From: Stomatobaculum sp.
Lineage (GTDB): Bacteria; Bacillota_A; Clostridia; Lachnospirales; Lachnospiraceae
Assembly: GCA_017449925.1 (NCBI GenBank)
Contig: JAFSYO010000083.1
Span: 1 to 64,000 of the forward strand
Length of the DNA: 64,000 nucleotides
Reading direction: 5' to 3'
This document shows positions 1 to 10,500 of this stretch, piece after piece. A program made the translations under genes and the position numbers. Position 1 is the stretch's first letter. Every line of letters begins with the position of its first letter. A model generated the notes under the pieces. The model did not search any database and was not told where the DNA came from. It saw only the letters and a list, made by a program, of their open reading frames with translations.

Positions 1-1028
1 CCGAACTTCGTCCTGCGGCTGTCGCCGCTGGTGTTCCAGGCTGTGTCCGACTTATCGTTCACCACCATGGAGCGGAACTTCAGCATGTAGAAGCTGTTCC
101 GGTTGTAGCCCACTCTCTCCTGCTTAAAAAAGACCGGGCCGGGGCTGGAAAGCTTCACCCCCAGGGCGAGGAACAGAAGCAGCGGGCTTAGAACTATCAG
201 CCCCAGGGCGCTGACAAGAATGTCGAAGGCCCTCTTCACGGCTGCCCATCCCAGCTGCTGCAGGCGGTTCGCCCGCATGTTGATGAGCCTGGTGCGGCCG
301 ATGTTCTCGAACACCGGGTGTTCCGGGATCATGTCATTGTAGAAGGGGATCACGAAGTACCGGACGCCGTTCTTTTCACAGGCGGCGATATGCCGGGTGA
401 TGTGGGCGTACTCCTCCGGCTCAAGGGCCAGTACCACCTCATCGATACTGTCCATCCCCGGAGCGAGAAACGATTCCAGATCTTCTTCCGCCTCCACAGT
501 CTTATCGATCTCGATACCAAGTTCCGGCTCGCTTCCCAGATCCTCCCGGTACTGTTTCGAGAGCCTGCCGGTCCCCACAAGAAGCTGGTGCTTTATGTTG
601 TAGCCGCCGCTTCGCACCTGATTCAGTACCAGCCGCGTCAGCACCTGCTTCCCTCCGAGGAGAAGGAGTGTCAGCACGTAGAACAGGACAATGATGCCTC
701 GGGACACGTCCTCGACCTTGAATGCGAAGATGAACGCCGTGACTATGAAGATTGAAAGGGTCGTCCCGATATAGAGAGTCGAGAGCTTCCAGGAGAGCTT
801 CCGCACCCGGGTGGAGTTATAAAAACCAAGAAGAGAGAGCATGAAAAGAAGACCCGCAGCGTAAAATACCGAGGCGAGTATCATGGGTGTACTCAGTCCC
901 TGGTTCTCCCACCATCCGTTCAGCACCTTCAGACGGAACCATGCCGAGAAAAGGTAGGAAAGAAGGACCAGAAAGAAATCCGCCGCTGCGCTTAAAAAGT
1001 TCAGCGCTGACTGGTTCCGCTGAATCAT
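1..1028 (-). CDS. Polyprenyl-phosphate sugar transferase, 3' end outside window
   Basis: This is the N-terminal 342 residues of a membrane enzyme that starts lipid-linked glycan synthesis by moving a sugar-1-phosphate to undecaprenyl phosphate. The start is the ATG at 1026-1028, preceded by a strong ribosome site (GGAAAGGAGATAA). Four hydrophobic segments fill the first ~110 residues, followed by a soluble CoA-binding-like region. The cytoplasmic bacterial sugar transferase domain begins with KLSSPGPVFFKQERVGYNR and LKFRSM, both family hallmarks. The C-terminal half of the catalytic domain is cut by the window edge. It lies 46 bp downstream of the polymerase gene and is probably cotranscribed with it. 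It is a paralogue of the complete transferase at 39396-40802. The sugar donor cannot be read from the sequence. Confidence 0.9.
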   Translation of the reverse strand, partial: MIQRNQSALNFLSAAADFFLVLLSYLFSAWFRLKVLNGWWENQGLSTPMILASVFYAAGLLFMLSLLGFYNSTRVRKLSWKLSTLYIGTTLSIFIVTAFIFAFKVEDVSRGIIVLFYVLTLLLLGGKQVLTRLVLNQVRSGGYNIKHQLLVGTGRLSKQYREDLGSEPELGIEIDKTVEAEEDLESFLAPGMDSIDEVVLALEPEEYAHITRHIAACEKNGVRYFVIPFYNDMIPEHPVFENIGRTRLINMRANRLQQLGWAAVKRAFDILVSALGLIVLSPLLLFLALGVKLSSPGPVFFKQERVGYNRNSFYMLKFRSMVVNDKSDTAWNTSGDSRRTKF

Positions 1029-1074
1029 GGCCTTATCTCCTTTCCATCTGTTTCATGCCTCTGTTCTTCGATAT

Positions 1075-2406
1075 TTATTCCGGACTTTCTGCTGTTACTT
1101 CGATTTCATCCCGGATCAGCCCCTCTGCGTCTGCGGACTCCGACAGTTCCGGTGTATTCTCTTCACCTGTCGCTTCTCCCGTTTTACTGACTACCTTCGC
1201 CAGCGGGTAGAGAAGAATGAAGTTATACCACATCTCCAGACCTGGCCGTTCCATCATTGCAAAAAGAAGGATGATCAGGCTTAAGAACGGGATCCCGAAA
1301 TCGTGTTTTTTCAGCGCTTTCCAGTGTGCCAGGCAGAGCCAGCACATCACCATCAGGATCCAGAGAAGGCCGCGCATGATCATGTAGGAGGCGAAGGAAC
1401 TGTCCAGGATCCCGACTTCTTCAAAAGAGCCATTGACATTGACATACGTATGGACATTGCTGCGATAGGGATTTCCGACCAGCGGTAAGCCGTAAGTCTT
1501 GAAATACAGACCTCCCTGCACAAAACGCATGGCAAGATTGTGAAACCAGGTTTGATAAAAATGCTTATGGAGCCACTTGTACTGCATGCTCATAAACATC
1601 ATGAATCCAAACGCCAGAAAAGGAATCGCGACAACGACCCATCCCACAGGAGATATCCTGTCCTGTTTTTTCGTTTTTCTCTCGATCAAGTCGACAACAA
1701 CAGCCATCACCGGGAAGACCAGGGTTATGCCGGCTATCGTACGGCAGCAGATGTAGAAGTACATGAAAAGGCTTACCGCCCAGAATACAAGGACAGTGAT
1801 AATGATCCTGTTCCTCAGGAACAGATACCAGAAAACCATCAGGACAAGAAACGCAAGGTATCCCCAGGTATTGGGATACACGATTCCGAGGGAATGGCCC
1901 GGATGTATATTCTCAGGCTTTACCATATCCAGAGCAAATCCTGTCCGCATACCGATTCCCGCGACCAGGAGCATAACGACACTCACCACGAGGATGATGC
2001 GCAGCATCTTCCTGTAATCCTTCCTGTATGCCATCACGATAAAGAATATGTCCATGACAACGCCGTAGGCGTTGGTCGTCATCTCTTTACTGAAGATCGC
2101 AGTGGCTCCAACAAGAAGAATTCCGATCAAAAGCAATAAAAAGTTATTTCTCCAGAGATCCTTCCAGGCTGCAATCACAAAAAACAGGTATACAGCACTG
2201 CCCCACATCACAACACCCAGCAGTGCGTACCGCACATTGCTGATCACCTGGCCTGCTCTTATCTCCCATGAGATGTTCAGAATAAAATAGATGACCAGAT
2301 ACAAAGTAAACAGGATCAGATATATCCTCTCATCAATCTCTGAAGCTGCTTTAAGGAAGGACATCCCTTCTTTTTTAATTTTCAATAGGATCGGACTGTC
2401 TTTCAT
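1075..2406 (-). CDS. Wzy/O-antigen ligase-like polysaccharide polymerase
   Basis: This 443-residue integral membrane protein has about ten to twelve hydrophobic segments, a large loop in its second half (around residues 285-340) and a charged, Glu-rich C-terminus. That architecture matches O-antigen polymerases and ligases, which join glycan repeat units outside the membrane. Sequence is weakly conserved in such families, so the call rests on topology and on the adjacent sugar transferase gene. I chose ATG 2406 (MKDSPILLK) because AAAAGGAAA lies just upstream; a longer reading from a TTG at 2520 would run through a terminator hairpin and is rejected. The coding sequence is visibly more AT-rich than the housekeeping genes. 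Expression may depend on read-through of the terminator at 2427-2466. Confidence 0.75.
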   Translation of the reverse strand: MKDSPILLKIKKEGMSFLKAASEIDERIYLILFTLYLVIYFILNISWEIRAGQVISNVRYALLGVVMWGSAVYLFFVIAAWKDLWRNNFLLLLIGILLVGATAIFSKEMTTNAYGVVMDIFFIVMAYRKDYRKMLRIILVVSVVMLLVAGIGMRTGFALDMVKPENIHPGHSLGIVYPNTWGYLAFLVLMVFWYLFLRNRIIITVLVFWAVSLFMYFYICCRTIAGITLVFPVMAVVVDLIERKTKKQDRISPVGWVVVAIPFLAFGFMMFMSMQYKWLHKHFYQTWFHNLAMRFVQGGLYFKTYGLPLVGNPYRSNVHTYVNVNGSFEEVGILDSSFASYMIMRGLLWILMVMCWLCLAHWKALKKHDFGIPFLSLIILLFAMMERPGLEMWYNFILLYPLAKVVSKTGEATGEENTPELSESADAEGLIRDEIEVTAESPE

Positions 2407-2426
2407 AAGAGTGTTTCCTTTTGCGT

Positions 2427-2466
2427 AAAAAAGCAGCCTCCCCGAGCATGACGCCCGAGGAGGCTG
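2427..2466 (-). terminator. Strong intrinsic terminator between pilin and polymerase genes
   Basis: Read on the minus strand, CAGCCTCCTCGGGC and GCTCGGGGAGGCTG form a 14-bp stem with two G-T pairs and a 5-base loop, followed by six T residues. It ends the pilin transcript. It lies only 20 bp before the polymerase start codon, so it could also act as an attenuator for that gene. Confidence 0.85.
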
Positions 2467-2532
2467 TGCACGGTCACCTCTCAATGCGGTGATAAGCCGG
2501 CTTTTGCGGCTTTTCCGCAAACTTTTCAGATA

Positions 2533-4296
2533 TTAATGAGTTTCCATGCGGCGGCGGGTCACCAGAAGGATGCCTGCGCCCAGGACAAGGATCGTGCCGA
2601 TTGCATAGAAGATGGTGGTACCCATGCCGCCGGTGGCGGGAAGCTCAACACCCTGCGTGTTCACGATGGATGCCGGAATCTCCTGGGATTCACCCTCCAG
2701 CCAGCTGACAGAAATGCTTGTGCCGGGATTTGAGAACTTATGCTGTGCTGCAACCTCGCCATCATATTTGATCGTATAGCTCTCGAGCACGTCAGTCTTG
2801 TAGGTGACTTTCTTGCGGGTGCCAGCTGCATTATTTTCCGTATACCACTGCTTCGCCTGATCATCCCAGTACTCGGTGATGGTCACTTCTTTGAGCGTCG
2901 CTTCGATCTTGATCTCGTGCTCTTTATCATCCTTGATATATCCTTCCGGAGAAGACACCTCCTTGATCCAGTAGGTGCCTGCTGCGAGACCCGTGATCGT
3001 GATACGTCCGTCAGCACCAGAAGTATACTCAACAGGAGTGAGCTCATTTCCATCTGCATCCTTCGGAACATATTCCTGCGTGCAAGCCTGGTCCGTGTAC
3101 AGTCTGAAGGTCGCGCCCTCCAGCGGTCCCGTCTGATAATTTGTGCTGGTGATCTGGCTGGAAGTTCTTGTCTCGGTAATCGGATTGCCGGCAGAGTCAA
3201 CACCGATCTTAATGATTTCGGAAGTGCTCTTCTTAATGATGCCGGTGCCATCACCGTCTACAGCCGCGCCGATGGTGAAGGTATAGTGCTCAGTCGTATC
3301 TTTCTGGACATTGTAATCAGAACCATCGTTCGGGTTGTGAGAATACTCGATCGTGACCTGGTTATCCTCTTCGTCGACACCCTCGATCGCTTCGGTAGTT
3401 ACAATGGCAGTATATGTGACAGTGACAGTTCTCGGCTCCGCAATCGTCTTCAGGAAAGCTTCTTCAAATGTAACGGTATAGCCATCATCACGTTCGGAGA
3501 TCGTGCAAGTATCTCCGTTATAATTGCCCTTCTCGACATTAACTGCGACCGTTCCAGACTTTAATTTCAGGTTGTTCAGCTGGTCGTTGATCACAAAGTG
3601 AGGATTTGTATAGACTGCGCCGTATCCGGGAATAGTGGTGGTCACAGTGAAGGGAATTTCCTTACCGATCTCAGCCGTCTGAATGTCTGAAGACTTTTTG
3701 ACTTCCAGAAGGCTCTTCTTCGCTGCTGCACTGTCTGCATAGGTGGCTGTAGACTTCTTGACTTCCCAGCTGGAAGAAGGATTCGTCTGCTGATCATCCG
3801 GCTTATAGTCGGAAGAAACGAACACCGGGTTGTAGACCGTATCTGCATCCTTCGGGGTGATCAGCACCAGGTAAACGCCGGGCTTATTTGTATCATTGAT
3901 TGTTAATTCCGCTTTTCCACCAGTTACAGGAACATCGACCGCTTTTGTCGGATCGGCTTTCCGGGCGATGATTCCGGCGATCTCAGAAGTGATGCCCATC
4001 GGAATGTTTTTCGCCGGGTTGCCTGTAATCTCGCTGACCGGGATCTCTGTATTATCTGCATGCTTCATTCCGGAGAACGCGGGCGTATAGACCCAGCCTC
4101 CAGTGTGCGTCGCATCCGCCATCTCCCACTCGATGACTCTGTAGAAATGCGCCATATCACCATCCGTTAATCCGGTAACGACGATCTTAGTATCTGCTGA
4201 GACATGTCCTGTCGCAGCAAATGCGCCGAAATTCATTGCACATATGACCATGACCATGGCAATGGCAAGAGCTACTAATTTTTTTAATTTAATCAT
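2533..4296 (-). CDS. LPXTG-anchored backbone pilin, SpaA/isopeptide type
   Basis: This 587-residue protein is a probable major pilin. Visible parts in order: a signal peptide (residues 1-27, ending FGAFA), an N-terminal pilin domain (about 30-185), a fimbrial isopeptide D2-like domain (about 190-335), and a CnaB/SpaA domain (about 375-480) carrying the E-box YWIKEVSSPEGY. The sorting signal LPATG near residue 555 is followed by a hydrophobic stretch and the tail RRRMETH. Lysine and E-box residues of such domains normally form internal isopeptide bonds, and a pilin sortase links subunits at the LPXTG threonine. The start has AAAGGA eight bases upstream. It follows the giant adhesin gene, the usual tip-then-backbone order. 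No sortase gene is in the window, so it must be encoded elsewhere. Confidence 0.88.
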   Translation of the reverse strand: MIKLKKLVALAIAMVMVICAMNFGAFAATGHVSADTKIVVTGLTDGDMAHFYRVIEWEMADATHTGGWVYTPAFSGMKHADNTEIPVSEITGNPAKNIPMGITSEIAGIIARKADPTKAVDVPVTGGKAELTINDTNKPGVYLVLITPKDADTVYNPVFVSSDYKPDDQQTNPSSSWEVKKSTATYADSAAAKKSLLEVKKSSDIQTAEIGKEIPFTVTTTIPGYGAVYTNPHFVINDQLNNLKLKSGTVAVNVEKGNYNGDTCTISERDDGYTVTFEEAFLKTIAEPRTVTVTYTAIVTTEAIEGVDEEDNQVTIEYSHNPNDGSDYNVQKDTTEHYTFTIGAAVDGDGTGIIKKSTSEIIKIGVDSAGNPITETRTSSQITSTNYQTGPLEGATFRLYTDQACTQEYVPKDADGNELTPVEYTSGADGRITITGLAAGTYWIKEVSSPEGYIKDDKEHEIKIEATLKEVTITEYWDDQAKQWYTENNAAGTRKKVTYKTDVLESYTIKYDGEVAAQHKFSNPGTSISVSWLEGESQEIPASIVNTQGVELPATGGMGTTIFYAIGTILVLGAGILLVTRRRMETH

Positions 4297-4398
4297 TGCA
4301 GTTTTCCTTTCTGTTTCCTCATACTCCCTTAATTAGTTTCTTGCTGCAACTTAATTGCTGTTTGCTGCTCTGCCCCTCGCAGCGGGTTGACTGGTTCC

Positions 4399-4431
4399 CG
4401 CCGGCCGGTTCCCGACTGACACCGGCCGGCG
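4399..4431 (-). other. GC-rich hairpin between adhesin and pilin genes
   Basis: CGCCGGCCGGT pairs with ACCGGCCGGCG across an 11-base loop, giving an 11-bp perfect stem. Neither strand has a T tract after it, so it is not an ordinary terminator. Its place in the intercistronic RNA suits a processing or stabilising structure, which is inference. Confidence 0.6.
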
Positions 4432-4450
4432 CGGAACATGTTGACAAGTT

Positions 4451-4456
4451 ATTATA
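4451..4456 (-). promoter_or_regulatory. Possible -10 box for the pilin gene
   Basis: A perfect TATAAT on the minus strand lies about 155 bp before the pilin start, in an AT-rich patch of the intergenic region. No good -35 box stands at the expected distance, so this is a weak candidate for pilin-only expression. Confidence 0.3.
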
Positions 4457-4519
4457 ATTCAAATTTTATTTAACACGTCTTCATATCTTCGGCTGAATAT
4501 TTGTCGAGATCAGAGGCTT

Positions 4520-7500
4520 TTACATCGTCCTCCTTTCTCCATGCCTCATTCTGAAGCCGTACAGCAAGGCGGAGGAAAGAAGAAGCATTAACCCGCCGAG
4601 TGTATAAAGTTTGGTGCCAGGTCCGCCTGTATGCGGCAGCTCAGCGCCTGTGGGGTTGATCACCTTGATCGTATATACTTCCACAGTATAACCGGTTGTT
4701 TCATCTGTCCGCGTTGCATGGCTGACACCTGTACCGTTTCCGGTAGTGGAATTATCAATACTGTTGCCTTCCTGCTCATAAGTAGTGCCGGTGGGCGCTA
4801 CGATGATCTTGACCGGTTTGGCGAACAGATAACCTTCCACCGTCGCGGTCTCTACCAGCCAGTAAGTGCCGCTGGTCAGTTCGCCAAGACTGATCTTTCC
4901 GTTTTCATCCGTGACAAGATCCTGCATGATCCTGTTGTCTGTACTATCGTAGGAATTCCTGTAAAGATCGAACTTCACGCCTGGAATAATCAGGTCATGA
5001 TTTTCCGCGCTCACCTTCAGGATCTCAGTCTCATGAAGCGGTTCATCCTCAACCTGCACGAACACAGCCTTACCAAAGAGTCTGGAAACATCACCGGGCA
5101 GAACAAGGTATGCCGAATTAACATCTCTACTGTGACCGCTGTTCTGGTCAATTTCCAGTTTGCTCCATCCGATATCTGTGAAGTGACGGATGTCTTCCTT
5201 CTCCGTGGGTTTCGGAGTTGTTTCGTTCATGTAATCGAACCAGGATAATAAGCTGCTCTCTGAGAGGTCAAACTCCAGATTCTTTGAATCTCCGGAAACA
5301 CTCCATGTCGCAGACCCGGCAGTCGGATCGTCATCAGTACTGGTCTTAAAGGTGGATTTCAGCCAGGTCAGTGTCTCGTTCAGTCCCGGACCGTTCACCA
5401 TCTCAAACATACTGGGGGCAAGGCGTCCCACTTCAATACCGACCCGTACACCGTCATTTTCTTCACCAGCGTTGATATAGATATTACCCTGGCTCACAAC
5501 AACAGGAATCTGTTTCGGGTTCAGTTCATAATGTTCCGGAGCCTTAACCTCCCGCAGGATATAGTTTCCAGTCCTTATGCCATAGAAGTCATTGGTCCCG
5601 GTAAGAGATTCTCCCTGATCAACATCAACTGTCGCGGTATAATCTATAGTTTCGCCGTACAGCGCCTGATCGCTTGCATTTTCAGCAGGACTGATCGTAT
5701 AGCTTACGGAATCGCTTACAACAACAGTTATAACACCGCTGTCCGGATCAACTGTAAAGGGTACGGTTTCAGCCTGTTTATCGCCGACATGCGCGGTCCC
5801 CTTGTTGTCTTTATCCAGATCATCATCGAGGAAGATCACCTGTCCGTCGGCTCCGTCTGCGATATACCCGTCGTAAGTATCGTTTGCCTTGTAAAGGGCA
5901 AACCCCGCGCCGTTTAAATAACCTCCGTTATCATCCTGCTTCTGATAGTAGAAACGGTTTTCATAGTTCGGTACATGGATGGTCGCTCCCCAGGCCAGCT
6001 TAAAGAAACTGTGACTGGTCGTAACCGGGTATACAGTACCATTATCATCTTCCCAGTAGAATCCGATCTTGTACTGCCGATCAGCACTGCCGCCCGTTCC
6101 GTTATACTCCTCGTACTCCTTGATGTCTCCTGGAAGGTTATCCATATTACCCTGCATGGCACCAGCTACATAATTGTAGTAGACCTTACTTGAAGTGCCA
6201 TCCAGAGCGATCTGAGCATCCCTTGCCTGTATAATTGCATCTATATCATTTTCATCGAGGACATGGAAACCGGCGGCGGAAGTTCCGTAAACGGGATAGA
6301 ACTCATTGCCCTGTTTCTTCAAAACTACATTAAACAGTTTCCCATTAATGGTGTTCGGATGACCCGTTTGATAGAAATCAACACTGCTTCCATCTGCAAG
6401 AGCCAGTGTGTTTGGTGCTGTGATCAACACCATGTTGGCGGCATAGACGCCGCTGTCCTCCATATTCTCGCAGACCAGCGTAGCCCCCTCAAACTTCATA
6501 TGGATCTCTCCGGCATCCTGGTAGCCCTCCGGCACACCAGTCTCCAGGAGGACAAAATACGTACCGAACATGTCGATCAGCTCCGGAGATGAATATGGGC
6601 TGCCTTCACTATCCTTAAAGACCAGTTCGCCTGCCTCATCCGTGATTCCCGTGAAAACGGGCGCATTTGGATTATAATGATAATCCTCATCCGCTGAATA
6701 CACGGAGAACTCCGCTCCAGCTACCGGCTGTCCATACTGATCCAGCTTATAGATCGAGGTGGGTTTGATGTCCAGCATGTTGAATTCCAGTTCCAGATTG
6801 GAATCATGATTTCCTCTTTCCATGTAGAACATCTTCAACGTATGGTAGGTCTCATCATCAAAAGTATTACCATTCCACCGGACACCGTCTGCTTTTTCTG
6901 CAAGTTCGAACTGCTCTTTTATCGTAGTTGTCTGAGTATGTGTCCGGTTGCCATATGTGGTTCCCCTGTCACGGTATACGTATTGAACTGTTATTTCACC
7001 CGTACTGAAATCAATATCCAGCGAATGGTCGCTGTGTGCGCCTCCAACGTCTCCGACCAGAACGCCGTCTATAAAGACCCACAGATCATCATCTCCTTTG
7101 AAATGATAAATCACCTTCTGGCGTCCCGGGACACCTTCATGGTCTGTAAACCCGCCATATAACTGGGCAAAACGAGTCGTCATCGTCATGCCGAAGTAAT
7201 GCTGGATCACCGGATCATAATCGCTCTGGATCGCTGCCTGATGGGCATTTTCAAAGGGGAAAAACTGCCCGAACACGCTCTCTCCGCCAGGAACCACTCC
7301 CGGAGTCGTATATTCTGTAAAGCTCTTTGTCGCTTCATTAAACTCTGCACAGCGCTCAGCACTGTTGTAGAAATAGTTGCCTGCCTCATTGATCCTCAGA
7401 AAACCGGTAACATTCTTAAAAGCAATTTTACCCGGATGATCCAGATCAGGGTTAAAAAGATAATCCAGATCATCCTGGTAAGCAGTGCCTCCGGGGAATC

Positions 7501-10500
7501 CATCACTGTCTATCGCAAGATATGGATATCCTCTGTCATTCAGGCTTCTGTTTACCAGTCCCTGTACACAGCCGTTCCTGGCCACACTATTGTTGATTGC
7601 GCCAGCAGCGCCGAAACTCCCGTTACCGGTAGTCGGATTGTAATTGTTTGCAAAGAAGAAGTGGACCCTATGATCTTTATTGATTCCTCCAGTGTCTGCT
7701 CTATATGTGTCCTTGTCAAAGCGGTTCGTTGTCGCCCAGTAATCAAAAAGATTGACTGTTGTGCTGGCAGGGCTTACGGTATCATCTGCTTTTTGAAGCA
7801 TCGCGTAATAAACATTCTGCCAGGCCCTTCCTTCTTTGCTGGCATCTGCAAACGCGCTTTTCAGAACAACATATTTCTTCCCATTGATTGTCTCATAATT
7901 GTCTGCATACGGCCTGTTGTCAGCCGAGAGAGCATTGTTTCTGAAGTGTGTTTCCGACGTACCGTTGACCAGCGGGCAATCTCCCTCGTCCGGATTAAAC
8001 CCGTAAGGTTTCAGCGCGTCGAAATACTCGATCGGGATCTTGTAATCCGTATACGCTGTGTCGTCACCGTACGATCCCCTTGCTGTAATAATATCTCCGC
8101 CGGGGACCGTTACAGAGATCGGTGCGCCCTGGACCGGCAGGTAATGCTGTTTATGAGCATCAGTGACCGATTTTTTATACTCGCACGGATACAGGTTCAG
8201 CGTTATATCCCAGGTGGCGAAATATACTTCAAGGCCAGGCCAGGGTTCGGTCGCATTCGGGTCTGTCTCTGTCGGCGCCGGTCTGGTTTCGTTTAGATTT
8301 CTGACCAGCTTTCCGTTTTCAACTCCAAAGTAATAATAATTGTTCGCGCTTCCTGCACTGCATCTCAGTTTTCTTCCGCTCCAGCTATATGTACGCTGGG
8401 AGCTTGAAGTCAGCTGCTCATTCATCAGGTCAAGATACCTTGCCGGGTCTGACCCTGTCACATAGATGGCGCTTGTAGTATTGTTGTTGTTCGCGGCAGT
8501 CATGGTTCTCCACAGATAATCATTTCTGTTTGCTTCTGCCGCTGCATTATTCAGAGTGACCTTCCCCTGCGCCGAATCAAACGTCACCGGAACAGCATCC
8601 AGCGTATTGTGATTGATAATGTAATATCCTGTCGCTGCAGAGCCGACCACCATGGTGTAATCGCCCACTTTATCAGGCCAGTTATTGTTGGTATTGCTCC
8701 GGACGATCATGCCGACAATGGAGAAGCCCTTCTGCTCATAGGTAAGCTCATTGCCGCCTTCGTTCAGCCTGACTTCGCTGATGACTTCCGTCTGTTCTTC
8801 AGCGAAATGCACCATTTCGACATTCTGGTTCTCCTGGAGATTCAGGGATTCATCGCAGGTGATCTGCACAGTCGCCGGGTAGACCGGTTCAAACTTCTCG
8901 CCGTCCACAAGAAGCGTGATGTCGAAAAATCTGGCATTTGCGATTTCCTCGCCCTCAGTCAGATTCATTGCTTCCTGGGCGGAGACAAGGTACTGGCCAT
9001 AGGCTTCCTGATCCTCTGTGATCTCTCCGACTTCCAGTCCGAGTTTCCCTCTGATATCTTCCTTTTCATTCAGAGATACTTTGATCGTGAATGATTCTCC
9101 GTCCGCCGTGACGTACTGTGCGGTCACCGTCTCCATTCCGAACACCGCATACACAGAGAAGGAATTGGCAGTGAAGCCGACAGCCTCCACCGCTGCGCTC
9201 TCTTCATTTGCAAGTGAGGACGCATTCAGCACTTCGGGAGCTTCCTTTCCGAAATGCAGGACATTCATCTCCCCGTCTTCTGCGACTGTCAACACATCGT
9301 CGTAGCTGATCACAACCTTGACAGGAGAACAGGGTTCAACTTCGATTCCATTCTCATCGATGATCTTAATATCGAAGAATCTCGCTTTGGTAACGCTCTT
9401 GGAGGCATCGCTGTCTGTTGCCCGCGCCATGACGTTCCGGGTCTCCGCGAGATATGCTTCATACTCCTCGGTTCCCCTGACAAATTCTCTAACCTGAAGG
9501 GTCGAGCCCTCCGGAATCTCCGCCGTTTCATCGTAGAACACTGCGATAGTCGCGCCATTGATATCCGAAGTCAAAACGCTTTCCGCGGCGCTCTGCGCGA
9601 TGATATCCTTCCACTTCAGGACCACCTGGGCATCGCCGCGCTTGTCGGCATTCCTCTCAGCGTCTTTCACAGCTGTGTCGAGGTCTTCGCCGCTGCCTGC
9701 AGAAACCTTCAGGGTTGCAACGATCTGCGACACTTCTGCATCTTCATCATCCTCAACCTCAAGGTCGTTGACCACTTCTCCGTCAACAAGCTGCACGAAG
9801 CCGTCGTCATCCTCATCAACAACGTACACTCCATCAGCAGGCGTCGCTTCGTCCGCATCAGACACCGTCGAATAGACTACTACTACGGTCTGTGTATCTT
9901 CTTCATCATCTTCATCGCTTACGTCTGCATCCGCCTCGTAAACTTCTGCCACATCAGCATCTGCCGGGGTAGCGTCGCTTACATCTGCTGCCGTCTCGTC
10001 AGTTTCTGTCTCGTAAACCTCTGCCACATCAGCATCTGCCGGAGTCGCCTCATTTTCAATGACCGCCTCGTTTTCAGCTGCCGTCTCAGACTTCCCAGCG
10101 TCCGAAGCAGTAGCCTCTGCCACGACCTCTGCCACAGCCTCTGCCGCTGCCTCTTCCTTTTTAGGTTCGGTCTTCGATTCCTTTTTAATGGTCTCGACCA
10201 GTTCGGAGAAGCGGGCATCATCGACCTCATCCGTAAGATTCAGGGTAAATGCAGTGCTCTCTCCGGCTCCCAGAACGAACCAGTAATCGACCACATTTTC
10301 CTTATTCTCACGAACGTTCCGGTGAAGTTCGATCTCATTTTCTTCGTTATCTTTGATAACGCACACGCCGTCCTCATCAAAGACATACGAAGCAGAGAGG
10401 TCCGCGCCCTCTCCTTCCATTGTCAGGACTACTGTTCTGTCTCCGTCTTCCTGACTTGTCTCCGCAGCCACCTGGAGTTTAAGCTCATCGCCGCTCCATA

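Noticed and set aside
2407..2532. c-di-GMP-I riboswitch
   Set aside because: Only a short CGCAAAAGCC piece matches; the conserved GGCAAACC arm and second stem are missing, so no class is named.
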